Source: Isosphaera sp. (GTDB lineage Bacteria; Planctomycetota; Planctomycetia; Gemmatales; Gemmataceae). Taken from it: DNA of 45,338 nucleotides. The first letter of the stretch is position 1. Each line of letters opens with the position of its first letter. Positions 25,701 to 34,063 of the stretch are shown one piece after another. Both the position numbers and the translations under genes were made by a program. Location of the stretch: contig PNKH01000062.1 of the NCBI GenBank assembly GCA_013822345.1, forward strand, positions 1 through 45,338, given 5' to 3'. The notes beneath the pieces were generated by a model. That model had not been told where the DNA came from. It did no database searches and worked only from the letters and a program-made list of their open reading frames with translations.

Positions 25701-26204
25701 GCGGCGGGCCAGGGCCGACGACCGCGGGATGTCGGAGAACCGCTCGACCCCGAGCCGCACCGTGCCCCCGGCACCGACGCCCAACTTGTCCGCGACCCGC
25801 CCGGACAGCACCACAACCTTCGCGGTCCCGTCCCAGTTCACGCCGTCCGCGGCGGGGGCGAACCGGCGGTCGACGCCGAGCACGGTGACCCGGCCGAGGT
25901 GCGGGGCGGTCGCGGGGTCGGCGGCGACGGCCCGGACGCTCCCCGGGAGCAGGAGGACGGGCGCCGGGTCGCCGGGGAGGCCGTCGGCGAGGTCGGCCCG
26001 GACCGGGCGCGGGAAGACGGCGGCCGCGGCGACGCCGGCGAGCTGCCGCTCGGCCCGGGCGCGGAGGCTGCCGCGGAGGGAGTCGCCGACCAGGAGCGCC
26101 CCGGTCAGGACCGCCGACCCGACGGCCACCCCGAGCAGGACGGCGAGGTTCCCGCGCCGGTGGTACCGGAGGTTCCGCAGGACGAGCCGGGTGGGGGTGA
26201 GCAT
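22743..26204 (-). CDS. ABC transporter permease, FtsX/MacB type
   Basis: 1153 residues. One N-terminal helix (NLAVLLGVAVGSAVLTGALL), a large periplasmic domain, a first FtsX bundle around 545-690 (FFLIAAALMLVGLLFRL, LLVAVVGALLGLALAIGY, VGFGLTVLMSLAALWL), a middle membrane part near 705-820, a second outer domain, and a C-terminal FtsX bundle (LGGLGLLLGVLGLAVVVL, LLLAAGLGIGVAAALVSV, LGLVLVVGLGVASAATAG). The cytosolic REVGLL-like coupling helices (RAKEVGLLLAAGFSVRQVRR, VGELALLRAVGYRPGQL) are clear. It pairs with the ATPase gene 1 nt upstream. Exporters of this kind extract lipoproteins or peptides; the substrate here is unknown. Confidence 0.93.
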   Translation of the reverse strand: MLTPTRLVLRNLRYHRRGNLAVLLGVAVGSAVLTGALLVGDSLRGSLRARAERQLAGVAAAAVFPRPVRADLADGLPGDPAPVLLLPGSVRAVAADPATAPHLGRVTVLGVDRRFAPAADGVNWDGTAKVVVLSGRVADKLGVGAGGTVRLGVERFSDIPRSSALARRGADDVTAAAEFTVAAVLPAADPKADFQLAPNPAAPLNVFVPLRALSDLVRPRDPDGLKRRDDTVRVNALLAAGGQTAALNDALRQRLRPEDYGLKFRDVERREPRGANQYLSVESDGLVLAPAAAAAVKAAAKGLGLEAEPTVVYVADSLSYEGKEIPYPVVAGLNPAARLPLGPFLPPKLSALENGEVVLLDWVGSELKGLPDRTKLRLTYFDPEVEGEGRLKSAELTLRAPDGYLPLSGPARDPNLTPEIRGVTDARADFYKLDLPPVLPKEKVRQRVPDKMADGKPHPRGTFFNQLNKATPMAYVNLATAEKLFGSRYGAVTSVRVAPAPGATTEQTAERLRAALPKHLDPEAAGLAFDPVRDRLLSASRGGTDFGGLFLGFSFFLIAAALMLVGLLFRLTLDRRAKEVGLLLAAGFSVRQVRRVLLAEGLLVAVVGALLGLALAIGYNRLLLAVLLTLWPDPEVANVLRPHADPLSFAVGFGLTVLMSLAALWLSVRGLVRLSPPSLLRGETESPATGTAAAGRVSRLLVIGCVPLGLALVVAGRFVANPDFRAMTFFAGGGLLLTAGLALLWRRMRRARTGVVRGRGPAALAALGGRNAARNPTRSLLTAALLAAAAFLLVAVESFRRQPGGDFGAKTGGSGGFDLIAETDLPVFNPLDTAPGRTDLGGSASGLAGAEVFSLRLRGGDDASCMNLFQAARPRVLGVPDALIDRGGFAFYATAATTPEEKANPWLLLRAGEPGGPIPVFCEQNTAQWMLKKAVGDTLTMLADDGSELTLRIVGTFADSPFQGELVMAEGSFARAFPNTGGYRVFLVRSPPGQEAAVARALSLGLRENGVVVTTTREKVAAYQAVIGAYLTTFQVLGGLGLLLGVLGLAVVVLRGVWERVGELALLRAVGYRPGQLQFLVLAENALLLAAGLGIGVAAALVSVAPHVVAGADVPWGRLAATLGLVLVVGLGVASAATAGILRVPLIPALRRE

Positions 26205-26205
26205 G

Positions 26206-26880
26206 TCAGGCGGTGACCAGGGTGCCGTCGTTGACCTCGGCCCGGCGGGGGAACATCCGGGCGAGGTCCGCGCTGTGGGTGACCACCACCAGCACGGTGT
26301 TCTCCTGCCGGTGGAGGCCGAGCAGTAGCTCGCCGACGGCCGCGGCGTTCTTCCGGTCGAGGTTCCCGGTCGGCTCGTCGGCCAGCAGGAGGACGGGTTT
26401 GAGCACCAGCGCCCGGGCGACCGCCACCCGCTGCCGCTCGCCGCCGGACAGCTCGGCCGGGCGGTGGTCGAGCCGGCCGGCGAGGCCGACGCGGTCGAGG
26501 AGCTGGCGGGCGTACGCCTCGGCGTCGGCGGGGGTGGTGTCGCGGCTCACGAGCGTCGGGACGAGGACGTTTTCCAGTACGGAACACTGCGGCAGGAGGT
26601 GGTGGTCCTGGAAGACGAACCCGACGCGGCGGTTGCGGAACGCGGCCAGGTCCGCCTCGGGGAGGGCGAACGGGTCGGTGCCGTCGAGGGTGACCCGTCC
26701 GGCGGTCGGCCGGTCGAGGGTGCCGAGGAGGTGGAGCAGGGTGCTCTTCCCGGACCCGGACGGGCCGGTGACGGCGAGGGCGTCGCCGCGGGCCAGGGTG
26801 AGGTCGACGTTGCGCAGGACCGGCAGCGGCCCGGCCCGGGTCGGGTACTCCTTCGACAGGCCGGCGGCGACGAGTGACAT
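26206..26880 (-). CDS. ABC transporter ATP-binding protein, LolD/MacB type
   Basis: 224 residues. Walker A GPSGSGKST (39-47), Q-loop FVFQDHHLLP, signature LSGGERQ (144-150), Walker B LLLADEPTG (164-172) and the switch His in VVVTHSADLA. Its length and sequence match the LolD/MacB/FtsE-like group that partners FtsX-type permeases. The stop is 1 nt before the permease start, so the two form one unit. There is no periplasmic adaptor gene next to it. Confidence 0.95.
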   Translation of the reverse strand: MSLVAAGLSKEYPTRAGPLPVLRNVDLTLARGDALAVTGPSGSGKSTLLHLLGTLDRPTAGRVTLDGTDPFALPEADLAAFRNRRVGFVFQDHHLLPQCSVLENVLVPTLVSRDTTPADAEAYARQLLDRVGLAGRLDHRPAELSGGERQRVAVARALVLKPVLLLADEPTGNLDRKNAAAVGELLLGLHRQENTVLVVVTHSADLARMFPRRAEVNDGTLVTA

Positions 26881-26940
26881 CGGGGGGTCAGTCCGAGGGG
26901 GGTTGCGGCTCGGGCGGGAGGCGGATCAGTCACTCACCCA

Positions 26941-26959
26941 CCCAGGCCAACGGCCTGGG
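26941..26959 (-). terminator. Short hairpin after prenyltransferase-like gene
   Basis: CCCAGGCC at 26941-26948 and GGCCTGGG at 26952-26959 with a 3-nt loop, directly downstream of the minus-strand stop at 26961. No U-run. It separates the upstream operon from the ABC genes. Confidence 0.5.
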
Positions 26960-26960
26960 G

Positions 26961-27923
26961 TCATGTTACCGTCCCGAGGTGCTGGGCCGCCAGGGCCAGG
27001 GTGCCGAGGCCGTAGAAGGTGTACTCCACGTCCGCCCGGTCGTCCCACAGCCCGCCACGGAACCCACCGCGCGCCACCGCACACCCGTCCGCGTAACCCC
27101 GCACCGCCGCCCAGTCGAGCCGGCCCGCCGCCCCGATCTGGTCCAGCGTCCACCCGCCGGTGAACGTCGAGAGGAGGTCCGCCGCCGGGATCCGGTCGTT
27201 CGCCCGCAACCCGCCTTCGCCCAGTGGGGAGGGGAGGGCGGCCAGGAACCCGGCCGTGCCGGCCCGGTCGACATCGTCCATCCCGCCAAGCAACTGCAGC
27301 AGCCCGACACCGGCGGCCGTCGGGTTCGTCCCGCTCCGCCGCATCGCCGAGATCTCGACGTACCCGCCGTCCGGCCGGCGCCGCGACCGGACGAACGCGG
27401 CCAAACGTTCCGGCTCCGGGACCGGGCGGCCGAGCAGTTCCAGGCACAGCGCGACGAGGAAGCTGGTGTAGGTGCTGCCGTGCGGGGCGGCCGGCGCCTT
27501 CCCGTACCCGCCGTCGGGACTACGGAACGTCTCCAGCGCGGCGGCGACGCGGTCGCGCCAGTCGGGCGGGGCGTCGGCGAGCACGTCCGGCCCGCCCCCG
27601 AGCGGCACCAGGTAGCAGCTCACCACCAGCGAGAACAAGTCGACCACCCCGGCCGACCCGGTCATCCGGTCGCGGAGGAACCCGCCGGCCTTCCCGCACA
27701 CCTCCGGCGTCAGCGCCCCGAGCACCGCCAGCGACCGCAAGGCGAACCCGGTGTAGTACAGGTCCGACCCGCCCTCCCGACCCGGAAACCCGCCGTCCGG
27801 GTTCTGGGCCGCGACCAGGTACGCGGCGTGCCGGTCCCGCACCCCGGCCGGCAACCGCTCGACGCCGTCGAGCAGCCGGACGGTCAGCCGCGTCAGGTAC
27901 GGCTCGGGGTCGCCCACCGTCAC
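26961..27923 (-). CDS. Prenyltransferase beta-subunit-like (alpha/alpha toroid) protein
   Basis: 320 residues from a GTG at 27923 that overlaps the thioesterase stop (GTGA). Repeats of the prenyltransferase/squalene-oxidase kind are visible: NPDGGFPGREGG, SPDGGYGKAP, RPDGGYVEIS and RGGFRGGLWDD, each followed by a helix such as DLYYTGFALRSLAVLGAL. This is the alpha/alpha barrel of protein prenyltransferase beta subunits and terpene cyclases. The zinc ligands of true prenyltransferases are not evident, so activity cannot be claimed. It is coupled to a hotdog thioesterase and a glycosyltransferase, which may point to lipid or isoprenoid handling. Confidence 0.82.
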   Translation of the reverse strand: MTVGDPEPYLTRLTVRLLDGVERLPAGVRDRHAAYLVAAQNPDGGFPGREGGSDLYYTGFALRSLAVLGALTPEVCGKAGGFLRDRMTGSAGVVDLFSLVVSCYLVPLGGGPDVLADAPPDWRDRVAAALETFRSPDGGYGKAPAAPHGSTYTSFLVALCLELLGRPVPEPERLAAFVRSRRRPDGGYVEISAMRRSGTNPTAAGVGLLQLLGGMDDVDRAGTAGFLAALPSPLGEGGLRANDRIPAADLLSTFTGGWTLDQIGAAGRLDWAAVRGYADGCAVARGGFRGGLWDDRADVEYTFYGLGTLALAAQHLGTVT

Positions 27924-28324
27924 CCCCCCAGCTTCGCCCGGATGTCGGCCGGGATCTCCGCCGACTCGATCCGCCCCGGCCCCGCATCCCGGCAGAACAC
28001 CGTCGTCACCCGGCCGACGGCCACCTCCTCGCCGCGCTGGTTGGTGAAGTCGAACCGGTAGCTGACCGACTTCGCCCCGACCCGCTCGACCGCCACCGCC
28101 ACCGTCAGCACGTCCTCGAACCGGGCCGGCCGGCGGTAGTCGCACGCCGCCGACACCCGCGGGAACCCCCACCCCTCCGCCCGCCGGCTCACCGACAGCC
28201 CGAGCGCGTGGAGGAAGTCCGTCTCGGCCACCTCCATGAACCGGAAGAAGTTGGCGAAGTGCATGATCCCGGCCATGTCGGTGTCCCCGAACTCGACGCG
28301 GCGGGTGGTGGCGAACGGCGGCAT
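27920..28324 (-). CDS. Acyl-CoA thioesterase, YbgC/FadM-like hotdog
   Basis: 134 residues, single hotdog domain. The N-terminal EFGDTDMAGIMHFANFFRFME matches the family's catalytic pattern with Asp14-type and His residues (usual form: DTDxxGHVNNxxYxxxxE). The central helix and strands (FPRVSAACDYRRPARFEDVL, VGAKSVSYRFDFTN) are typical. It probably hydrolyses acyl-CoA thioesters. The gap to the glycosyltransferase stop is 1 nt, and its own stop overlaps the next gene start. Confidence 0.9.
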   Translation of the reverse strand: MPPFATTRRVEFGDTDMAGIMHFANFFRFMEVAETDFLHALGLSVSRRAEGWGFPRVSAACDYRRPARFEDVLTVAVAVERVGAKSVSYRFDFTNQRGEEVAVGRVTTVFCRDAGPGRIESAEIPADIRAKLGG

Positions 28325-28325
28325 G

Positions 28326-29618
28326 TCACTTCCGGGTCAGGCGTTCCAGGGCGGCGACCGTGTCGCGGGCCATCGCCGGGGCGGTGAACCGGTCGCGGAC
28401 GGCCGCCTCGCCGGCCCGGCCGCACCGGTCGCGCAACCCCGGGTCGTCGAGCATCCGGCGGAGGCCGGCGGCCAGGCTCGCGGGGTCGTCCGGGTCGACC
28501 AGCAGCCCGCCGCCGGTCGCCTCCACCAGCTCCGGGAACGACCCGTGCCGCGGCTGCACCACCGGCACCCCGTTCGCCCACGCCTCCAGCAGGTACAGCC
28601 CCTTCGGCTCGCGGTACACCGTCGGCACGGTGAACACGTCGACCGACCGCAGGAACCGCACCTTGTCGTCGTGCCCGGGGCAGGGGACGTACTCGAAGTC
28701 GCCGGCCAGGCCGGCGGCCGCCAGCTTCCGCACCTGCTCGTCGAAGAACGGGCGGTGGTTCTCGCCAAGCCACCCGCCGGCCCGCAACTTCACCGGCAGG
28801 GTCCCGTGCATCCCCCGCAACCGGACGAACGCGTCGACGGCGTTGTGGAACCCCTTCTCCGGGCAGACCCGGGCGAAAAACCCGACGGTGAGCGGGTGGT
28901 CCGTCCGGACCGGCCGCGGCCCGCCGTGCCCGGCCAGGTTGATCCCCGGGTAGACGACGTGCATCCGGTCCCGGGCCAACCCCAGGTAGTCGGCCATGAA
29001 GTCGGCATAATACCCGCTGGTGCAGACGAACCCGGCGGCGCCGGCGCAGTTCGCCCGGATCAGGTCGATACACGCCCGGCGGTCGGCCTCGGGCAGCTCG
29101 TTCAGGAAGATGTCGTCTCCCTGGAGGGTGACCACGACCGGCACGCCGAGCACCCGCCGCAGCTCCGGGACCACGCCCGACAGCAGGGCGTTGGTCAGCA
29201 CCACCACCTCCGGCTTCACCTCGGCGGCCAGCCACTCCGTCAACTTCGCCACCTCCTTCCGCTGCTTCCCGTCCGCCCCCATCAGGATCGAGGCGGTCAG
29301 CCGGCCCAGTTTGCTGTACTTCGTCCGGACGGCGAACCGGGACGCCGCCCGGAGGAGCCACCGGGAGTTCAGCAGCCGGTCGAACAGCCGGGGGGTGTGG
29401 CGGAACAGCCAGAACTTCTGTTCCAGGTAAACGTTGATGCCGCCGAAGAACACGGTGCCGTGGCTGACATCCGCCTCGTCGGTCTTGATCGGGGTGTAGG
29501 TCGGGACCAGGAGGGCGTCGTGCCCGGCCTTGCCGAGGGCGGCGACCAGGGTATTGTCCCGCATGCAACTGCCGCAGTACATGCCGGCCGCCCCGGCGGT
29601 GATGTAGGCGATGCGCAT
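28326..29618 (-). CDS. Glycosyltransferase family 4 protein
   Basis: 430 residues in two Rossmann-like halves (GT-B fold). The N-terminal part has AGMYCGSCMRDNTLVAAL. The C-terminal half has the sugar-nucleotide binding region with VGFFARVCPEKGFHNAVDAF and VFTVPTVYREPKGLYLLEAW, including the EPKGL motif that corresponds to the EX7E region of GT4 enzymes, and RHGSFPELVEATGGGLLV. It should transfer a sugar from a nucleotide donor to lipid or polysaccharide; the acceptor is unknown. It is the first gene of a three-gene operon. Confidence 0.9.
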   Translation of the reverse strand: MRIAYITAGAAGMYCGSCMRDNTLVAALGKAGHDALLVPTYTPIKTDEADVSHGTVFFGGINVYLEQKFWLFRHTPRLFDRLLNSRWLLRAASRFAVRTKYSKLGRLTASILMGADGKQRKEVAKLTEWLAAEVKPEVVVLTNALLSGVVPELRRVLGVPVVVTLQGDDIFLNELPEADRRACIDLIRANCAGAAGFVCTSGYYADFMADYLGLARDRMHVVYPGINLAGHGGPRPVRTDHPLTVGFFARVCPEKGFHNAVDAFVRLRGMHGTLPVKLRAGGWLGENHRPFFDEQVRKLAAAGLAGDFEYVPCPGHDDKVRFLRSVDVFTVPTVYREPKGLYLLEAWANGVPVVQPRHGSFPELVEATGGGLLVDPDDPASLAAGLRRMLDDPGLRDRCGRAGEAAVRDRFTAPAMARDTVAALERLTRK

Positions 29619-29650
29619 GGCGGGTGGCCGGGCGGGGGTGGGGCAGCCGG

Positions 29651-29656
29651 ATTATA
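29651..29656 (-). promoter_or_regulatory. -10 element for glycosyltransferase operon
   Basis: Perfect TATAAT on the minus strand, 33 bp before the ATG at 29618. No convincing -35 lies 16-18 bp upstream. Confidence 0.4.
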
Positions 29657-29771
29657 CCCCGATCGCCGGGCCGGCTTTCTTCCCCGGCCGTGTGTTCCGG
29701 CCGGGGCACACGACCCGGTCGCGGCGAACCGGTTTCGGCCTGCGCATCCTCACAATCCCCACATAATTCTA

Positions 29772-29800
29772 TTGACCGCCATCCGAGGGTAAGCTACGGT
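29772..29800 (+). promoter_or_regulatory. Promoter candidate for DUF1559 gene, TTGACC-N17-TACGGT
   Basis: TTGACC at 29772-29777, 17-bp spacer, TACGGT at 29795-29800, 88 bp before the ATG at 29889. The identical pair with the same spacing precedes the next DUF1559 gene. Confidence 0.5.
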
Positions 29801-29888
29801 CGGAGATGTCAGCTCAAGAGTCCGACCGATCGACCGGTCCTGATCATTCCGCCCGCGAGCCTCCGCTCCTCTCTTCGCGAGGTCGACG

Positions 29889-30863
29889 ATGCCCACTCCT
29901 CATCCGCACCGCCCGCGTTCCGGGTTCACCCTGGTCGAGCTGCTGGTGGTGGTCGCGATCATCGCGGTCCTGGTCGGGCTCCTCCTGCCCGCCGTCCAGA
30001 AGGCCCGCCAGGCGGCCATCCGCACCCACTGCTCGAACAACCTGCACAACATCGGGATTGCGTACCACAACCAGCGGTCCGTCATCACCGCCCCGTTCCG
30101 GACCGACAGCTGGATCTCCGAGCTGTCCCCGTACCTGGAGGACGTGAACAAGATGTACAAGTGCCGGATGGACCTCCGGCAGCCGGCCGAAATCCTGACC
30201 GGCGGGATGTTCGTCCGGATCTTCCGGACGAACGGCACGCCGGTCCTCTTCTCCGACTACGGGAACACCAACGTCATCCGGATCGAGCGGGCCGGCGCCC
30301 GGTGTCGGGAGGTGACGCCGGAGCGGCTGAGTGCGGTGCACCGTCTGCCGCCCCTGACCGGGGAAGGCGCCTACTACGTCGAGTTCGAGATCACGCACCC
30401 CACGTCGAACAACGACTGGAACGACTTGGTACTGGCGGTCGAGCCGCAGCCGAACGGGTCGAACAGGATCACCTACCACCTCGGGGACAACGGCGGGACC
30501 GACAACTTCGGCGACTACCGGTACGACGTGCTGGACGCGAACCTGAACCCGGTGGCCACGAACTTCCTCCACCTGAACCAGACGTTCGCCCTCGACGCGT
30601 CTGCCAGCTACGGGATCAACAGCCAGGCCCACAAGGTGCGGTTCAACAACGGGAACAAGGTCCTGATCCTGGAGTACCAGAACACCATCGCCAACGTCGT
30701 CCCGCCGACCGCCGGCGGGCTGGCCCGGTGGAGCGCCGACGTCGCCCCGCGGCACTTCGACCTCCTCCACGTCCTGTTCTTCGACGGCCGGGTCGAGCTG
30801 CGGACGAAGGAGTCGGTCGACCCGAACGTCGTCCAGATCGCCGAGGACCTGTGGATCCCGTGA
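29889..30863 (+). CDS. DUF1559 prepilin-like protein
   Basis: 324 residues. The prepilin-type N-terminus ([19 protein letters not shown]) is cut after Gly by prepilin peptidase and anchors the protein; the mature domain is DUF1559. The usual C-terminal HXnDG motif is present in altered form ([16 protein letters not shown]). The domain lacks the common ESAARxxCQNNLKQ and has [14 protein letters not shown] instead, so it is a divergent member. It has its own promoter and is followed by a hairpin, so it is probably a single-gene transcript. Confidence 0.9.
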   Translation: MPTPHPHRPRSGFTLVELLVVVAIIAVLVGLLLPAVQKARQAAIRTHCSNNLHNIGIAYHNQRSVITAPFRTDSWISELSPYLEDVNKMYKCRMDLRQPAEILTGGMFVRIFRTNGTPVLFSDYGNTNVIRIERAGARCREVTPERLSAVHRLPPLTGEGAYYVEFEITHPTSNNDWNDLVLAVEPQPNGSNRITYHLGDNGGTDNFGDYRYDVLDANLNPVATNFLHLNQTFALDASASYGINSQAHKVRFNNGNKVLILEYQNTIANVVPPTAGGLARWSADVAPRHFDLLHVLFFDGRVELRTKESVDPNVVQIAEDLWIP

Positions 30864-30869
30864 CTCCGG

Positions 30870-30924
30870 CCGGGTCGGGCGTGTGCGACCGAGGAAGCAG
30901 ACCCGTCGCGCACGCCCGACCCGG
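30870..30924. repeat. Inverted repeat between two DUF1559 genes
   Basis: Arms of 20 nt at 30870-30889 and 30905-30924 (CCGGGTCGGGCGTGTGCGAC; one mismatch), loop 15 nt, 7 bp after the stop of the upstream gene. A probable transcript end. Confidence 0.75.
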
Positions 30925-30970
30925 AAAGGGAGTGTCCGGCCGCGTTCTCACGCTTTTCACATCTCTTGTG

Positions 30971-30999
30971 TTGACCCCGTCCCGCCGTCCGGTTACGGT
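30971..30999 (+). promoter_or_regulatory. Promoter candidate for DUF1559 gene, TTGACC-N17-TACGGT
   Basis: TTGACC at 30971-30976 and TACGGT at 30994-30999, 17-bp spacer, identical to the element at 29772-29800. The leader to the ATG at 31125 is about 120 nt. Confidence 0.5.
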
Positions 31000-31124
31000 C
31001 GAAGGCATCAGTTTTGCTCGCCGGCGCCACCCCGTGATCGGCCGGTGGCGGCGCGGCGGGCCACTCCCCCGGTCGGTCGGGTCGGCTCGACACCCCCGCC
31101 CGACGCCTTCATCGCAGGACACTC

Positions 31125-32072
31125 ATGCCCGCCCCGACGCCCCCGAACCCGCGCCGCGGGTTCACCCTGATCGAGCTGTTAGTGGTGATCGCCATCATCG
31201 CGGTCCTGATCGGCCTCCTCCTCCCGGCGGTGCAGAAGGTGCGGGAGAGCGCCGCCCGGTCGAGCTGCCAGAACAACCTGAAGCAGATCGGGATCGGGAT
31301 CCACAACTACCACGGGGTGTACGGCAACCTCCCGCCGGCCCGGCTGGACTACGACGGGGGGGTCACCTGGTGCGTCCTGATCCTGCCGTTCATCGAGCAG
31401 GAGAGCTTCTACAACCAGTGGGCCGCGACCGGCGTCAACCGCCACTACTACGTCCACCCGGACGCCGTCCGGCAGACGCCGGTGAAGCTGTACTTCTGCC
31501 CGGCCCGGCGGGCCCCGGGCGGGGTCAGCACGACCACCCCGGTGAGCGACAAGCCGGACGACAACACCCCCGCCGCCAACCCGTACCCGGGGGCACTCGG
31601 GGACTACGCCTGCGCCGTCGGGGACAACACCGGCCCGGCGTACAACACCCCGCAGGCGAACGGGGCGATCGTCCTGGCCACGTTCACCGTCGACCAGGCG
31701 ACCGAGACGGTCACCACCTGGAAGTCGAACACCCGGTTCGACTTGATCAAGGACGGGCTGAGCACCACCCTGTTCGTCGGCGAGAAGCACGTCCGGCAGG
31801 GGTTCTTCGGGCAGCAGGGGAACGGGGACGGCTCGATCTACAACGGGGACCCGGCGAACAACAACGCCGCCCGGATCGCCGGCGACGGGCGGACCCTGGC
31901 CCGGTCCCCGAACGACGCGTTCAACATCCAGTTCGGGAGCTACCACGCCCAGGGGGTGTGCCAGTTCCTGTTCGGGGACGGGGGCGTCCGCGGGATCGAG
32001 CCGAGCCTCAGCGGCACGGTCCTCCGCCGGCTGTCCGTCCGGGACGACGGCGACCCGGTCCCGGCCTTCTGA
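31125..32072 (+). CDS. DUF1559 prepilin-like protein
   Basis: 315 residues. N-terminal [19 protein letters not shown] followed by the classic [19 protein letters not shown] and the DUF1559 domain; the C-terminal motif reads [17 protein letters not shown]. Expected to be processed by prepilin peptidase and held in the inner membrane. A short lipoprotein gene follows after 12 nt on the same strand and is probably co-transcribed. Confidence 0.94.
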   Translation: MPAPTPPNPRRGFTLIELLVVIAIIAVLIGLLLPAVQKVRESAARSSCQNNLKQIGIGIHNYHGVYGNLPPARLDYDGGVTWCVLILPFIEQESFYNQWAATGVNRHYYVHPDAVRQTPVKLYFCPARRAPGGVSTTTPVSDKPDDNTPAANPYPGALGDYACAVGDNTGPAYNTPQANGAIVLATFTVDQATETVTTWKSNTRFDLIKDGLSTTLFVGEKHVRQGFFGQQGNGDGSIYNGDPANNNAARIAGDGRTLARSPNDAFNIQFGSYHAQGVCQFLFGDGGVRGIEPSLSGTVLRRLSVRDDGDPVPAF

Positions 32073-32084
32073 CCCAGGTGCCGT

Positions 32085-32495
32085 GTGGCCCGTGGCCTCC
32101 GCCCCGCCGGGCTGTTCGTCGTCGCCCTGGTCGCGGCCGGGTGCGCCGGGCCGACCCACGTCCCGGTCGCGGGGAGCGTGGTCTGGGCGGACGGCGCCCC
32201 GGCGGTCGAGCTGGCCGGCGGGGCGGTGGAGTTCGAGTCGGCCGACCGGCTGCGGAGCGCCCGCGGGGAGATCGGCCCGGACGCCACCTTCTCCCTCTCG
32301 ACCAGCACCCCCGGGGACGGGGTCCCGCCCGGCGAGTACCTGGTGGTGGTGGTCCCGCCGCCGCCCCCGGGCGAGGCCCCGTCCCGGCTGATCGACCCCC
32401 GGTTCTGCAAGTTCGACACCTCCGGCCTGACCCACACCGTCCGGCCGGAGCCGAACACGGGGGTGGTGCTGCGGGTGGCGCGGTTCGGCCGGTGA
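32085..32495 (+). CDS. Small lipoprotein of carboxypeptidase-regulatory-like type
   Basis: 136 residues from a GTG at 32085. Lipoprotein signal MARGLRPAGLFVVALVAAGC with Cys20 as the lipidated residue. The mature part is a small beta-sandwich pattern (VPVAGSVVWADG, GGAVEFESAD, PDATFSLSTSTPG, GEYLVVVVPPPP) like the regulatory-like domains that planctomycetes place after DUF1559 genes. It is probably anchored in a membrane facing the periplasm. Function unknown. Confidence 0.8.
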   Translation: MARGLRPAGLFVVALVAAGCAGPTHVPVAGSVVWADGAPAVELAGGAVEFESADRLRSARGEIGPDATFSLSTSTPGDGVPPGEYLVVVVPPPPPGEAPSRLIDPRFCKFDTSGLTHTVRPEPNTGVVLRVARFGR

Positions 32496-32522
32496 AGTCC
32501 CGGGACCCGGTGCGCATTTGCG

Positions 32523-32552
32523 TTGCCCCGGCCCGGCCCGCCTAGTTACAAT
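32523..32552 (+). promoter_or_regulatory. Promoter candidate for third DUF1559 gene
   Basis: TTGCCC at 32523-32528 and TACAAT at 32547-32552, 18-bp spacer, 64 bp before the ATG at 32617. Confidence 0.45.
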
Positions 32553-32616
32553 CGCCGCCGACGGCCGCCCGGCGCGGCCGGTCACGTCATCGCATCCTCC
32601 CCACGAGGTGCCGGTC

Positions 32617-33651
32617 ATGCTCCCCCCCTCTCCCCGGGGCGGGCGGCGGGCGTTCACCCTGATCGAACTGCTCGTCGTCGTCGCCATCATCGCCGTCCTG
32701 ATCGGGCTCCTGCTGCCGGCCGTGCAGAAGGTCCGCGAGTCGGCCGCCCGGACGAAGTGTCAGAACAACCTGAAGCAGCTGGCCCTGGCGGTGCAGAACT
32801 ACCACGACGCGACCGGGGCGTTCCCGCCGGGGTCGTGGATGGACCTGACCCGGGCGGTCCCGACGACCAGCGACCGGACGCACGGGAACTGGGCGGTCGA
32901 GTCGCTGCCGTACGTCGAGCAGGGGGTGGTCCACGCCCTGTACTCGGCGAACACCCGGAACAACGGGCCGGACCTGCCGAACTCGGAGTACGACGACGCG
33001 AGCGCCAACCAGCCGTTCGTCCGCCAGTTCCTGCCGGTCCACACCTGCCCGAGCGACCCGAACGCGAACAAGGTGCTGGAGCCGGAGACGAAGGCGAACG
33101 GCAGCCCGGCCGGGCGGACGTTCATGACCGGGTCGTACCGGGCGGTGACCGGGGTGTCGGCGACCGGCCCCGGGTTCACGTCGTCGGGGCTGTACTGGGA
33201 CACCTACGACTCGGACGCCCCGCACACCCCGCCGAGGGAGCGGCGCGGCGCGATCCACGCCCAGAGCCGGTTCCTCGGGCTGAAGGGGGAGCGGCTGCAG
33301 GCGGTGACGGACGGGGCGTCGAACACCCTGCTGCTGGGGGAGTACACGACCCTGACCCACCCGACCCGGGCGACGTTCTGGGCCCGGTCGTACACCTCGT
33401 ACAGCATGTCGTCGGCCACCCCGGGCCAGCCGCGGGCGCTGCTCGGGGACTACGACCGGTGCGTCGCGGTCGGCGGGCCGGGGAACACGAACCCGTGCAA
33501 GCGCGGGTTCGGGAGCCAGCACACCGGCGGGGTCATCAACTTCGCCCGGTGCGACGGGTCGGTCCGCCCGGTCCTCACCACCGTCGACACCAACACCGTC
33601 TTCCCGGCGCTGTGCACGATCGCCGGCGGCGAGGTGTTCCCGGACAACTGA
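32617..33651 (+). CDS. DUF1559 prepilin-like protein
   Basis: 344 residues from the ATG at 32617, where the signal begins ([19 protein letters not shown], with Ala instead of Gly before the Phe of the prepilin site). The motif [19 protein letters not shown] and the C-terminal QHTGGVINFARCDGSVRP are typical of DUF1559. The frame is open to 32518, but that part contains the promoter. The Ala at the cleavage position may slow or change processing. A lipoprotein gene follows after 12 nt. Confidence 0.93.
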   Translation: MLPPSPRGGRRAFTLIELLVVVAIIAVLIGLLLPAVQKVRESAARTKCQNNLKQLALAVQNYHDATGAFPPGSWMDLTRAVPTTSDRTHGNWAVESLPYVEQGVVHALYSANTRNNGPDLPNSEYDDASANQPFVRQFLPVHTCPSDPNANKVLEPETKANGSPAGRTFMTGSYRAVTGVSATGPGFTSSGLYWDTYDSDAPHTPPRERRGAIHAQSRFLGLKGERLQAVTDGASNTLLLGEYTTLTHPTRATFWARSYTSYSMSSATPGQPRALLGDYDRCVAVGGPGNTNPCKRGFGSQHTGGVINFARCDGSVRPVLTTVDTNTVFPALCTIAGGEVFPDN

Positions 33652-33663
33652 ACGGGGGTCGCG

Positions 33664-34056
33664 ATGCGGGCGTTCGCGGCGGCGGCGCTGTGCCTGGCGG
33701 GGTGCGGCGGCGGTCCCGAGCCGGTGTCCGGGGTGGTGACCCTGGACGGCACCCCGGTCGAGGGGGCGGCGGTGACGTTCGCCCCGGAGGCCGGGGACGG
33801 CGGGGGCGTCGGCGGGTCGTACGGGCGGACCGGGCCGGACGGGCGGTACACGCTCAAGACGGTAGTCGGGGACCGGCCCGGGGCGGCCCGCGGCAAGCAC
33901 CGGGTGACGGTCAGCAAGACGACGGCCGACCCGGCGAACCCGGACGGCCGGGTGCGGGAGGCGATCCCGGCCCGGTACACGACGCCCGGGGCGCTGACGG
34001 TCGACGTACCGGCCGGCGGCACGACCGCCGCCGACTTGGTCCTGACGACGAGGTGA
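33664..34056 (+). CDS. Transthyretin/carboxypeptidase-regulatory-like lipoprotein
   Basis: 130 residues. Signal MRAFAAAALCLAGC with Cys14 as lipid site. The body is the common planctomycete regulatory-like domain: VSGVVTLDGTPVEGAAVTF, GRTGPDGRYTLKT, GKHRVTVSKT, VPAGGTTAADLVLT. It belongs with the preceding DUF1559 gene as the second DUF1559-lipoprotein pair in this cluster. Function unknown; the fold suggests binding or structural use at the cell surface. Confidence 0.87.
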   Translation: MRAFAAAALCLAGCGGGPEPVSGVVTLDGTPVEGAAVTFAPEAGDGGGVGGSYGRTGPDGRYTLKTVVGDRPGAARGKHRVTVSKTTADPANPDGRVREAIPARYTTPGALTVDVPAGGTTAADLVLTTR

Positions 34057-34063
34057 CGGAGTA

